Counted from the stretch's first letter, positions 7,319-15,437 are shown. The stretch: DNA of 64,000 bases from JAWKWH01 sp963669285 (GCA_963669285.2 CAXXSI010000032.1:58784-122783); one strand, 5' to 3'. Notes: generated from the letters alone by a model not told the origin. Program-made: numbers and translations.

Positions 7319-8091
7319 TGTTTGATCTTCAGCCAAGAACGTATCGAACAAAACCTGTTTCGACCAAAAAACTGGCTGCTTTGAATGCCAGCCAAGAAAA
7401 AGTCGAAGGGTTTTCAATCGACGCGCATCAGGCTGCTCATTCGCTGATTGTCGGGTCAGGCGCAATCGGATCGCACGTTTGCCAAGGCCTTATTCGCAAA
7501 GGACACGGCGAATTGACGTGTCTTGATGATGATGCCGTAGAAATTCAGAACAATACGCGGCAGCTTTTCAGCAGGGCTGACATTGGCGGCAACAAAGCGA
7601 TCTGCATCGGAAAAAACCTTGCGGCGCAAGGGATGTTTCCTGGCAGGATAAACTGCTACCCGCTGCGGTTTCTTGAATGGGTAGAAACCTGTCAGCCGAT
7701 TAAGCCGATTGATCAGATCGTATGCGGCGTAGACAACAATCCAACGCGGATTGCAGTGACAAAGTACGGGATCACACACAAGATTCCGGTCCTTCACGCC
7801 GCCGTTTCCCGTGACGGAAATCAACTTTATGTGGCGCGGCAAATTCCTGGCGAGGCCTGTTGGGGTTGTCAATTTCCCAACTTTCTGAACGACGACAGTT
7901 ACCCCTGCAACCTCCCAGGAATCATCGATGTCATTCAGGTTGTCGCCGGTCTTGTTGTCTACGCAGCAGACACAATTCTTTGTGGCAGACCATGCGAATG
8001 GAATCTTCGAGAGATGTTCCTTGATGGTTCAGCTCCCGATCGTGCCCGCTTCATTTCCCCCCAAACCAAACTGCCCACTTTGCAGCCGTAA
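7318..8091 (+). CDS. ThiF/E1-like ubiquitin-activating adenylyltransferase
   Basis: About 257 aa from ATG 7318; a GTG at 7315 is also in frame. The nucleotide loop is SLIVGSGAIGSHVCQGLI near residue 45. It is followed by LTCLDDDAVEIQNNTRQLF (ribose-binding Asp and arginine finger), RADIGGNKA, and CGVDNNPTR near 140. A CxxC (ACWGCQFP near 182) and a Cys near 198 (YPCNLPGIIDVIQ) lie where MoeB/ThiF proteins have zinc and crossover-loop cysteines. It should adenylate the C-terminal Gly of the ubiquitin-like protein and pass it to Cys. The NNTRQLFSRADIGGNKA stretch resembles the ThiF protein of PRTRC cassettes. It is short, with no separate catalytic-Cys or Ub-fold domain. It overlaps the JAMM gene by one base. 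Confidence 0.85.
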   Translation: MFDLQPRTYRTKPVSTKKLAALNASQEKVEGFSIDAHQAAHSLIVGSGAIGSHVCQGLIRKGHGELTCLDDDAVEIQNNTRQLFSRADIGGNKAICIGKNLAAQGMFPGRINCYPLRFLEWVETCQPIKPIDQIVCGVDNNPTRIAVTKYGITHKIPVLHAAVSRDGNQLYVARQIPGEACWGCQFPNFLNDDSYPCNLPGIIDVIQVVAGLVVYAADTILCGRPCEWNLREMFLDGSAPDRARFISPQTKLPTLQP

Positions 8092-8109
8092 CCATGAGAT
8101 GAAGCTAGC

Positions 8110-8559
8110 ATGACTATTTCGAAATTCAAAACCTCTTGGCTCGGGCAAATGCAGTTTCAATCTCGCGCAGAACAGACACTTGCGCGGTCAGGGTTGAAGC
8201 AAGGCGGTGTTTTGCCTTTGCCGGATATCGGCCAGCAAAAACCACATGATGCTCTTGTTACTGATCCGATTGGTTCGCTTGCGTCTGCTGATATTCAGCA
8301 CGACGCTTACAAAGCGTCCTGCGGTTTTAAACTTGTGCAGCAAGGAATTTCCGCTCAGACGGCGGCTGATCTTGAATATATCCGAGTTGCGCAAGAAAGC
8401 TCGACGGCAATTCCGGCATCAGAACAGCAAGTTGCTCCAGTGCTGCAAACACCACAATTTCAGCAGTTCAATCCCAACCGCGCGCAGCCCTTCAATCCCA
8501 TGTCCTCAGTGCCAGGCTATCCAGGGCCGTTTGGCATGCCGAAACCGCAAGGAAGCTGA
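8110..8559 (+). CDS. Hypothetical Gln/Pro-rich protein in the ubiquitin-like operon
   Basis: 149 aa, no family recognised. Residues 1-105 have a normal composition with a few helices (ASADIQHDAYKASCGFKLVQ). From about 105 the tail is rich in Gln, Pro, Asn and Phe (TPQFQQFNPNRAQPFNPM) and is probably disordered. Only 18 bp separate it from the E1-like gene and 3 bp from the zinc protein gene, so it belongs to the system. It could be an adaptor or a target of conjugation, but nothing in the sequence proves either; seven Lys residues are available. Confidence 0.6.
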   Translation: MTISKFKTSWLGQMQFQSRAEQTLARSGLKQGGVLPLPDIGQQKPHDALVTDPIGSLASADIQHDAYKASCGFKLVQQGISAQTAADLEYIRVAQESSTAIPASEQQVAPVLQTPQFQQFNPNRAQPFNPMSSVPGYPGPFGMPKPQGS

Positions 8560-8562
8560 GTT

Positions 8563-9000
8563 GTGACAAACGAATACGATGATCGTGCTCCGCACCCCGG
8601 ATTTCAGCACATTGGAAAGACTGGCTACGTCCTGGGTTCGCTCGATGAGAACTCGGTGTTGTTCGGAGAAACCGAGCGTACCACGTTCGACGACAATCTT
8701 GGCGCGGTAACCGAAAAAGTTTCGCAGATTTATCGAGCAGATTGCGGCCACATAATTGGTCAACAGTCGGGCGCTGCCGAGTTTCTTTCAAATTGCTCCA
8801 AATGCGGCGCTACAAACTGTTATCGCTGCGGGAATTTGCAATGCAGGCGCTGCCATTCGCTTATATGCTTTTCCAGGTGTACCAAAATATTTCGTGGTGA
8901 ACCGTACTGCCGTTCATGTCGCGCAATTGAAGTATTCAAACTGTGCATCGTCACTTGCTTGAAGGGCTTGAGACGACTGCTTCGCGCGGAGCTGCGGTGA
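8563..9000 (+). CDS. Multi-Cys zinc protein (treble-clef/RING-like)
   Basis: 145 aa from GTG 8563, with AAGGA about 9 bp upstream. Zinc ligands run from residue 61: C61-x-H63, C78-x2-C81, C86-x2-C89, C94-x2-C97, C102-x3-C106 and C116-x2-C119. The second half (CRRCHSLICFSRC to GEPYCRSC) looks like a binuclear treble clef as in RING, B-box or FYVE-like domains. The first half (CSKCGATNCYRCG) looks like a zinc ribbon. In an operon with E1-, E2- and JAMM-like genes, an E3-like or substrate-recruiting role is an attractive inference, but conjugation loci with HerA ATPases also carry zinc proteins of unknown role. The C-terminus is basic and amphipathic (LKGLRRLLRAELR). Confidence 0.6.
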   Translation: MTNEYDDRAPHPGFQHIGKTGYVLGSLDENSVLFGETERTTFDDNLGAVTEKVSQIYRADCGHIIGQQSGAAEFLSNCSKCGATNCYRCGNLQCRRCHSLICFSRCTKIFRGEPYCRSCRAIEVFKLCIVTCLKGLRRLLRAELR

Positions 9001-10298
9001 TGGACGACCCCCTCAGCCGTTTCCGGATGATCAAAGATCTGACCAAGATGACGGAGCACGCGCGGCTTGACCAAAACCAGCAGATGAAAAATGCGCTGTT
9101 AAGTCTGAGTGCAGGAGCACCGGAGGGATTTGCGCGATCACTTGGCAAGATGTTGCAGCTGCGCGCCACTGCCGAAATACTGCGGGAAAACAAATTTGCC
9201 GTTCCAACCTCTGAGGAATTGGCACCGTACAGTTCGCCTCACAACGCCAATCTCATTGGATTTGTCGAGGAAGCGAACGTTCCGTTTTTCTATCCTCGCG
9301 ACCGTTTCCCAGCCGGCCACACAGTTTTGGGTGACTCGGGTTCCGGTAAAACAAATCACATTCTGAATCAGGTGCTTCAAACTGCTGTTCACAACCCGGC
9401 TTGGATATTCGATTCAACAAAGATCGACTTCCGGCACACGCTGAAAATCAATTCCAGCTTTCTCGTAATTGATATTCAAGAAGCATTACGTTTCAATCCG
9501 CTGGAAGTTCCCGAAGGTGTAAAGCCGCGACACCACATCGTTTCGTTTGTGACGGTGTTCGTAAAATCCCTCGGATTGCTTGAAGGCAGTATTGGTTTTT
9601 TGATCGAGGCGCTCACCGAGCTCTACGACAAATTCGGGGTATTTGACGGCACAAATGAAGGCTATCCAACACTCTATGATTTATATGATCTCATCACGAA
9701 TAAACGAATTCATAAATACAGCCGCGAAGCGGGTTTTAAGCAATCGTCCGAAAGCAGGCTGAAGGCACTGCTTATCTCATGCCCAGAGACATTTTCTGTC
9801 TCGCGCGGATTTCCTATTTCCGAACTCTGCAAGCTCAACTGCGTGTTCGAAGTCAAGGGCCTTGTCGAGAGCCACGCGCAGTGCGTCATGTGCTGGCTCC
9901 TGTTCTCGTTGTTTCATTATTACATTGCCAATGGACAGCGAGGTGTGGGCCTGGCGCTGCAGGCTGTAATCGATGAAGCAATGTGGGCGGCAAAACCAGG
10001 CTACAACGAAGCGATAGGTTTTGCTCCGCTTGCGTACCTTATGAATCAGTCACGCGAGACGGGTCTCTCCATGCTGATCGGATCGCAGACGACAGACTTA
10101 AATGAATCGGTCTTCAAAAGCGAACTCAAGCTGTGCTTCCGCATGACCGGCAAGGACATCATGAGGATTAAGGATCAGTTTCGCCTGACCGACGAACAAG
10201 CAGCCTATTTATCCAAACTGCAGGGTGGCCGTGCGTGCGTAAAAGTCCCAGGCATTGATCCGTTCATAATCCGTATTCCTCGCAACCGGATTCAATGA
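9000..10298 (+). CDS. HerA/TraG-type P-loop ATPase
   Basis: 432 aa from ATG 9000, which overlaps the preceding TGA by one base and has GGAG upstream. The Walker A is GDSGSGKTNHIL at about residue 118, Walker B is ALQAVIDEAMW near 320, and an SQT sensor (LIGSQTTDL) follows near 362. The order and the hexameric-ATPase-like C-terminus (LTDEQAAYLSKLQGGRACVK) place it with HerA/FtsK/TraG DNA pumps. Partners of such pumps are usually nucleases or conjugation proteins; here a wHTH-nuclease and a PrimPol-like protein follow directly. It has no N-terminal membrane segments, but the next gene encodes a small membrane protein that could anchor it. It probably moves or unwinds DNA. Confidence 0.8.
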   Translation: MDDPLSRFRMIKDLTKMTEHARLDQNQQMKNALLSLSAGAPEGFARSLGKMLQLRATAEILRENKFAVPTSEELAPYSSPHNANLIGFVEEANVPFFYPRDRFPAGHTVLGDSGSGKTNHILNQVLQTAVHNPAWIFDSTKIDFRHTLKINSSFLVIDIQEALRFNPLEVPEGVKPRHHIVSFVTVFVKSLGLLEGSIGFLIEALTELYDKFGVFDGTNEGYPTLYDLYDLITNKRIHKYSREAGFKQSSESRLKALLISCPETFSVSRGFPISELCKLNCVFEVKGLVESHAQCVMCWLLFSLFHYYIANGQRGVGLALQAVIDEAMWAAKPGYNEAIGFAPLAYLMNQSRETGLSMLIGSQTTDLNESVFKSELKLCFRMTGKDIMRIKDQFRLTDEQAAYLSKLQGGRACVKVPGIDPFIIRIPRNRIQ

Positions 10299-10310
10299 AG
10301 GAGCATGAGC

Positions 10311-10535
10311 ATGAATAATCTGTCTGGCGTTTTGATCGTCGTTCTGCTCGTCATTTCCGGCGTTTATTTCCTTGATATGGGGCCGAACGCTGCACGCTTT
10401 TTCACTCTCCTGTTCGAGATACCCGAGTGGCACCATGCAACTGCAATTCAGGGATTGCTGATCAGGGGCATGTACCTGTTTGTGCTCTACCTGATCGTCC
10501 GACTCCTTCTAAAGAGTTGGAAGGGCAATGGGTAA
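10311..10535 (+). CDS. Small two-helix membrane protein
   Basis: 74 aa. I choose ATG 10311 over 10305 because AAGGAG ends 7 bp upstream of it. Two membrane helices are clear: NLSGVLIVVLLVISGVYFL near the N-terminus and LLIRGMYLFVLYLIVRLLL near the C-terminus, separated by an aromatic/His loop (EIPEWHHATA). The basic end (KSWKGNG) should be cytoplasmic. It lies between the HerA-type ATPase and the nuclease gene and overlaps the latter by 8 bp. A membrane anchor for the ATPase, like the small partners of TraD-like pumps, is plausible but unproven. Confidence 0.6.
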   Translation: MNNLSGVLIVVLLVISGVYFLDMGPNAARFFTLLFEIPEWHHATAIQGLLIRGMYLFVLYLIVRLLLKSWKGNG

Positions 10536-11388
10536 TCGTTCGCTCAAAAAAGACGTGACTGACAACCAGATCGTGCGTCATCTCGCGGAAAATTCAGACT
10601 ACCGGTTTCTAACAAACTTGGTTGCCGATACCGGTCGGCGTAGCCTGAAGCAGCGTCATGATAGACGGCAACGAAAATGTGCTGAAGAGGGGCAACAGCA
10701 AAGGAACGGCTCAAGCGGCAATGATACGAAAGCTCCTCGACAGAGCCACATCCCGCTATCCGACGACAAGCGGCTCTATCTTAAATCGATAGTCGATCAT
10801 CCAAACCTCACGATTACGGGAAGGCGGGACTTTCTGGGTTGGCCATCGGATCAGGCAAATATCGAAAAACGGGAGCTCCTTGAGACCGGACTGGTTTCCG
10901 AATTTACTGCCAATCCAATTGCACGTTCCGGTACGGTCAAACTTCTTGAGCTTACTGAAACTGGATACCGAGCACTTGGAAAACGTGCTCCGAAAAGTCG
11001 TCCGCAAAACTGTTCGGCGGAGCATTGGTTCTACCAAAACATATTAGCTGACCTGTATCGCTCTCGTGGTTTTGAAGTGAACATCGAGCACACATACAAC
11101 AGTGCTCGTGCCGATGTTGTTGTTTCAAAGAACGGTGAGAAGCTGGCCATAGAGATCGCATGCAGTCCAAACAATGAAGCGCGGAATGTCCAGAGAAACC
11201 TGAAAGCCGGCATGGATCGCGTAATCGTAGCCTGCCGGACAACTGCCGTGAAACGGGCTGTTGAATCCAGACTGGATGCTGCCGGGATTTGTGATGACCG
11301 AGTGACGGTCAAATGCCTATCCGATTTTCCGTTTCCGCGCGATCTGTTCAGCGTGAAATGCGATGGAGCGGACCCCCACAATGCATAA
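10528..11388 (+). CDS. wHTH plus PD-(D/E)XK-like nuclease protein
   Basis: 286 aa. Residues 78-150 look like a winged helix (LYLKSIVDHPNLTITGRRDF to VKLLELTETGYRAL). Residues 163-270 look like a restriction-endonuclease fold: SAEHWFYQNILADLYRSRGF, then Asp196 in ARADVVVS, Glu209 in KLAIEIACS, and an RVIVAC strand. The Lys of the classical ExK is replaced (E-I-A), so activity could be altered or the metal site may use another residue. The middle (residues 38-72) is basic and probably disordered. A wHTH joined to a REase-like fold is typical of proteins coded next to HerA/TraG ATPases on mobile elements. It overlaps both neighbours, so coupling is tight. Confidence 0.55.
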   Translation: MGNRSLKKDVTDNQIVRHLAENSDYRFLTNLVADTGRRSLKQRHDRRQRKCAEEGQQQRNGSSGNDTKAPRQSHIPLSDDKRLYLKSIVDHPNLTITGRRDFLGWPSDQANIEKRELLETGLVSEFTANPIARSGTVKLLELTETGYRALGKRAPKSRPQNCSAEHWFYQNILADLYRSRGFEVNIEHTYNSARADVVVSKNGEKLAIEIACSPNNEARNVQRNLKAGMDRVIVACRTTAVKRAVESRLDAAGICDDRVTVKCLSDFPFPRDLFSVKCDGADPHNA

Positions 11389-12445
11389 GAGCTATTCTCA
11401 CACCGCTAAGTGCATGGATCAGCGCAGCCCGACATACTCAGAGCCTGACATACGAATGGGATTTGCCTATCTTGGGCACAATCTGTTCACTCAACTCGAC
11501 GCAATAGACACGCAGCGTAAACGCCCAACGATCACGGAATTTGCCCGAACAGCCGATGAAACTGTCTCGTTCGTAAAGAAGAATGCAGGCGAACGTCTGC
11601 TTGTTTGGGGCACTAACGAGCGACCTGAAATTCTAATATATGACTATGGCCGTCCACGTTCGGCACGTAACACTGACATCAAGAAGGTCACCAACGTCCT
11701 CATCGACATCGATATTGAATCAGACACCGTCAGCGCGGCTCAGCTGAATGAACTTGAACGATTCATCAAATACGATGCGTGGCACTGGTTTTCAGATCAA
11801 GGTTTTCAACGTCCGGCATATTCAATCACCGGACGCGGGGTGCACATCAAGTGCACCCCACCCCCTATTTCGGTGGCGGACTATCCAGATATAGCAGAGC
11901 GCACCAAATACTTCGGGATGAGTGAGTTTGGATCTGACCACAAGACAAAGCTTGATGGATTGGAAGCACGTATCGACAACACTTTTGACATTCGTCGGAT
12001 GGAGCGCATTGACGGAACGGCGAAGCCAGAGATTGGGTACGTTTCACATTTTCATGGCGGGCTGCGTGCAGATGACGAACAGCTTTCTATTCACCTGTTG
12101 GGCATGCCGGCACCGCCAAAGCCAGCGCATTCGTTTGAGCCAATGTATGGCGCGAAACTTCTTACTGTTCATAACTGCATGCCGACTATTGTCGAGCAAC
12201 TGCTCAAACGCGATCCCAAACTACGGGCATATTGGGAAGGCGCCGGCAAAACGTATGGCGACACGAGCCCCTCTGGTTATGACATGAGCGTTGTACGGGC
12301 GCTCATGGTTCGCGGGGTGACAGATACAAGTGATTTAGCGTCAGCACTTGCGTGCAGGCCAAACGGATCAGTCCAGAAATCTGGGAAAGGGGAAGATTAC
12401 ATCAGGCGCACGATTGCTCGTGGGCTTGCAGGAGGTAGGTATTAG
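11381..12445 (+). CDS. PrimPol-like (archaeo-eukaryotic primase fold) protein
   Basis: 354 aa from ATG 11381; ATG 11363 is an alternative. The AEP signature is visible: NVLIDIDIES near residue 110 (DxD metal ligands), ITGRGVHIKC near 150 (the GxGxH catalytic motif), and an Arg-rich stretch RIDNTFDIRRMERIDG near 200. The C-terminus (SGYDMSVVRALMVRGVTDTS, then DYIRRTIARGL) matches the small helical domain that follows many PrimPols (PriCT-like). Such enzymes prime or extend DNA on plasmids, phages and defence elements. It overlaps the nuclease gene by 8 bp. No helicase domain is fused, so the HerA-type ATPase of the operon may supply unwinding. Confidence 0.65.
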   Translation: MHKSYSHTAKCMDQRSPTYSEPDIRMGFAYLGHNLFTQLDAIDTQRKRPTITEFARTADETVSFVKKNAGERLLVWGTNERPEILIYDYGRPRSARNTDIKKVTNVLIDIDIESDTVSAAQLNELERFIKYDAWHWFSDQGFQRPAYSITGRGVHIKCTPPPISVADYPDIAERTKYFGMSEFGSDHKTKLDGLEARIDNTFDIRRMERIDGTAKPEIGYVSHFHGGLRADDEQLSIHLLGMPAPPKPAHSFEPMYGAKLLTVHNCMPTIVEQLLKRDPKLRAYWEGAGKTYGDTSPSGYDMSVVRALMVRGVTDTSDLASALACRPNGSVQKSGKGEDYIRRTIARGLAGGRY

Positions 12446-12454
12446 GAGAATGGT

Positions 12455-12673
12455 ATGAGTACCGCAAATCTATCCGAGGACTTGCTCGTCGGGGCCTCAG
12501 AGATCGCCCAATTCGTTTTTGCGAATGACGATAAATCCAGCCGCCGACGTGTCTACCATCTGGCTGAGAAAAAAGTGCTGCCAATTCATCGCCAGCCTGG
12601 ACTCGGGCTCATAGCAAGAAAAAGTGCTTTACAGGCGCACTTCACTCAGCTGGACAAGTCATATATCGTTTGA
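12455..12673 (+). CDS. Small HTH protein, excisionase/AlpA-like
   Basis: 72 aa with an AGGAGAA ribosome binding site 5 bp before the ATG. The sequence LVGASEIAQFVFANDDKSSR followed by RRVYHLAEKKVLPIHRQPG has the look of a MerR/excisionase-like winged helix, where the wing ends in a short strand (LGLIARKSALQAHF). It is the last gene of the ubiquitin-like operon, 10 bp after the PrimPol-like gene. It may be the system's own regulator or a directionality factor; no integrase lies in the window. Confidence 0.6.
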   Translation: MSTANLSEDLLVGASEIAQFVFANDDKSSRRRVYHLAEKKVLPIHRQPGLGLIARKSALQAHFTQLDKSYIV

Positions 12674-12750
12674 GAAAGTGGAAGAGTTAGCTGCTATTGA
12701 CATTGATATTCTAATTTTACCTGCTCGCTAAACATTGAGAGGAAAACTAG

Positions 12751-14100
12751 TTGCCGAGGCGATATTTAAACAGGAAGACACGAACTTTCTATTTTAACGA
12801 TGGTGACGGAGTCGAGCATTCCCACACCTTAATATTCGGTGACGAAGTAAATACCTTGAATGGCACCGGATCAAAAGGACCGGACTATAGCCGAGTATCT
12901 GTTAGGGGCAGAACTGGTCAGTGGAAAAAACCTGAGTTGTCAGCCACCCGATCGCTTGAGATGTACTTCCTTGACGTTGGTCAGGGCGATGCAGCGTTTA
13001 TTGTCACCCCTAACAACACTAAGATTCTGGTAGACGGTGGCCTTGAGCGTCAGGCTTTGGGCTTTCTGATATGGAAATATCGTCTGGATCAACCAGGAAA
13101 CACAGTCACCATCGATCATCTGTTTCTAAGTCACGCCGATAAGGATCATGTCGAAGGCCTTATCCCCTTGCTTAACCACGATGCCATTACGGTCGACAAT
13201 ATCCACCACAACGGCATTGGCCTATTCAACTCCGGCCACTTCGAAACCCGGGTCGGCGATCGCTCACCTGACCGCACTCGCTTGCTAACGCTACACAACA
13301 CAACAGCCGATCTCAACGGTCTCCCGCTTGCCAGCAGCAATTCCGCGGTGTTTGCCGATTGGATTCGGGCCGTACGGACTAGTGGTGCGCGATACAGGCG
13401 CAGGGACGCAACTCATGGTGTTTTGAACATCGGAGATCCTGACGTATCATTGCGCATCACTGGACCCATATTGGCGTCTGATGGCGGTTCCATGAGATGG
13501 TTCGACAGTAAGTCGGTCAACAGTACTAAGCACTCGAAAACGATCAACGGCAATTCGCTGACGTTCCAGCTGACGCATGGCTATATACGTGCGTTTTTCT
13601 CGGGCGATCTCAACGAAAAGGGCAGCAAATACCTGATGGAGCAGCCCAATTTTGACATTAACTTGAACTCACACGTATTTAAAGCGCCACACCATGGCAG
13701 TCACGATTTCAGCGAGGAATTGTTCCAGGTAATCAATCCGATCATCACCGTTGTGTCTTCTGGCGAGGTTCCGGACCACGGACACCCACGAGCCAACTTT
13801 TTGGCGGCGATTGGCAGGGCAAGCCGTGGCAAATCGCCTATGCTATTTTCAACCGAGATCGCTGCACTTTTCGTAGATGCTGGTGACCCTGATGCATTGG
13901 CTTCTGCTACCGACTCCCGAACCCTGGAGGATTTGGATTTTGCGGATGCCGCCGCCAATTTCGAGGCTCGACAAATCTTCAAGAAGCGGTTACCCGGTAT
14001 CATCAACGTGCGGAGTGATGGGCAAGCGCTGTACTCATTCCGTCGGGTGCAGGCGAGTTACGACTGGGAATCATATGGGCCAATACCTGTAACCATATGA
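12751..14100 (+). CDS. ComEC/Rec2-like metallo-beta-lactamase-fold hydrolase
   Basis: 449 aa from TTG 12751 with AGAGG about 10 bp upstream. The fold begins near residue 70: MYFLDVGQGDAAFIVTP, ILVDGGLE, then the metal motif LFLSHADKDHVEG (HxDxDH), later AFFSGDLNEKG and VFKAPHHGSHD, ending with VVSSGEVPDHGHP. This is the soluble relative of the ComEC nuclease domain. Such proteins often occur in bacterial defence loci, though the substrate is unknown. An insertion of about 110 residues (residues 150-260) separates the metal motifs. It sits 77 bp after the ubiquitin-like operon on the same strand, so read-through is possible. No membrane segments. Confidence 0.75.
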   Translation: MPRRYLNRKTRTFYFNDGDGVEHSHTLIFGDEVNTLNGTGSKGPDYSRVSVRGRTGQWKKPELSATRSLEMYFLDVGQGDAAFIVTPNNTKILVDGGLERQALGFLIWKYRLDQPGNTVTIDHLFLSHADKDHVEGLIPLLNHDAITVDNIHHNGIGLFNSGHFETRVGDRSPDRTRLLTLHNTTADLNGLPLASSNSAVFADWIRAVRTSGARYRRRDATHGVLNIGDPDVSLRITGPILASDGGSMRWFDSKSVNSTKHSKTINGNSLTFQLTHGYIRAFFSGDLNEKGSKYLMEQPNFDINLNSHVFKAPHHGSHDFSEELFQVINPIITVVSSGEVPDHGHPRANFLAAIGRASRGKSPMLFSTEIAALFVDAGDPDALASATDSRTLEDLDFADAAANFEARQIFKKRLPGIINVRSDGQALYSFRRVQASYDWESYGPIPVTI

Positions 14101-14127
14101 TCCGTCCATGCCCCTAATATCACTCAC

Positions 14128-14300
14128 GGCTGATTTTGATGAAAAAGTCGGCAATCTAATCTTGACGGTGATTTTGTAGAAGTCGATTTCAGATACGGCA
14201 GCTGTTCAAAATGCGATTCTAACTGAAGCTCGAATCTGAAACGAAAATCTAAATTTCGCGACCAAATTACAGCGGGTCGACTTTTTCATCAAAATCGGCC
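14128..14300. repeat. MITE-like inverted repeat with 24-bp arms
   Basis: The arms 14128-14151 and 14277-14300 are inverted copies of each other (core TGATTTTGATGAAAAAGTCG) with only about two to three mismatches, and enclose about 125 bp with no open frame. The stretch to about 14448 is non-coding and contains further low-complexity segments. A small non-autonomous mobile element or a long hairpin between a plus- and a minus-strand gene are both possible; target-site duplications are not obvious. Confidence 0.55.
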
Positions 14301-14448
14301 CGAAGCCGACATTGGAACTTCGTCCTAAATTTTTGATCGAATTCCCGAAAGCTGCCATTGAAACAATGGGGCGACCAGAGCTAAAAATGAGATTGTAACA
14401 CAGCAATCACCCACCCATTTTCGACCATGAACTAGTCAGAATGCGTGT

Positions 14449-14838
14449 CTATAAAACTCCATAGACAAGAAAACCGCCGAAAGCCATTCCAAACAACAAC
14501 CACAATCTGACTATTCGCGCTGAAAACCGCTCGGACCACCAGACGACAAATCGTTGAATTCGCTCTCGACCCATAAGTACCAAGGTAATTGCAGCTAAAA
14601 TGGCAATCACCCCCACCGCTTGAAAAACGATTGGGAAATGGGAGGTCGGTGCGACAACGATCAGGGCTGACCCCAAAACCAACCTCACAATAACAGCAAT
14701 GTAAATTCCCCAGTACTTGTCCATCGCCGACGTAACAAACGCCATCAGCTTTTCCGGCGCGAATACCCCCCACCCCGCGAGCACGATTATCGTTACCCCG
14801 ATTACCAGAACGATGATTTGGGAAACAAAGATAACCAT
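14449..14838 (-). CDS. Hypothetical membrane protein with four helices
   Basis: 129 aa, no family recognised. Four hydrophobic segments are visible: IIVLVIGVTIIVLAGWGVFA near the N-terminus, IYIAVIVRLVLGSALIVVAP, VGVIAILAAITLVLMG, and LWLLFGMAFGGFLVYGVL at the end. Between the third and fourth lies a short amphipathic basic stretch (RERIQRFVVWWSERFSARIV). It is monocistronic as far as can be seen and convergent with the metallo-beta-lactamase-fold gene. An inner-membrane location is likely; the role is unknown. Confidence 0.6.
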   Translation of the reverse strand: MVIFVSQIIVLVIGVTIIVLAGWGVFAPEKLMAFVTSAMDKYWGIYIAVIVRLVLGSALIVVAPTSHFPIVFQAVGVIAILAAITLVLMGRERIQRFVVWWSERFSARIVRLWLLFGMAFGGFLVYGVL

Positions 14839-15437
14839 TTTGGCAACCTCCAGATTATGTTCTCCAGCATTTGCTTGCGGCTGTTCATTGGATAGCCAAC
14901 CGGTATCGACTGGCCGGACCGAACAGCATCAATAACACGGAGCAGCGGAGCATTCAGTGCCTCACGCTCTACATACGCGTGTTGCAATTCATTGGTCGGA
15001 TCAGCTCTGTAATGGAACGCGATCCTTAACGTCTAAAACTCCGGTCGAAGTCAACATTTGCGAGTGACCGTCTTTGATATGGTCTGACGGTGACCTCGCG
15101 TGCGATTGCAATAAGGGCTCGATCCAGTCCTTGGCTTTTAAACATCAGAACGTCAAACCGGTCGTCACTCGCGGCCCATTGCTGACCTTCATTCCCAATA
15201 GGATCGCTGCAGCGCACTTTCAGCAAAGCGGCTATTTGGCTTGAAGCTGGCCAGAGCAGTCCAAAGGAATATTAAGAGGACAAACTCACAACAAAATCTT
15301 TGTCACAGTCCAGCGTGCAAATTAGAGGCCGTTATACGTCGCCGCAACTCGTAGTAAAGCCGGTGAAGAGATGTTTGAAGTATCGCTCGGTAATTCGCCA
15401 TCTTATCAAACCAGCCCTGCCAGCTTATTGTTTCTAC
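14839..15437. other. Gap with small uncertain minus-strand open frames
   Basis: About 600 bp between the membrane-protein gene and the patatin. Two minus-strand frames, 14802-14987 (61 codons) and 15026-15226 (66 codons), have a protein-like composition (for example RVIDAVRSGQSIPVGYP and RFDVLMFKSQGLDRALIAIA) but lack convincing ribosome binding sites. They may be fragments of decayed genes. The promoter of the patatin gene should lie in the right-hand part. Confidence 0.4.

Noticed and set aside
5842..8091. Calling the first four genes a PRTRC cassette or a Bil/Bub system outright
   Set aside because: Order and E1 motif fit PRTRC, but the Ubl sequence, missing ParB and the downstream genes do not; the typical Bil order is Ubl-E2-E1-DUB. 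I therefore left gene symbols empty.
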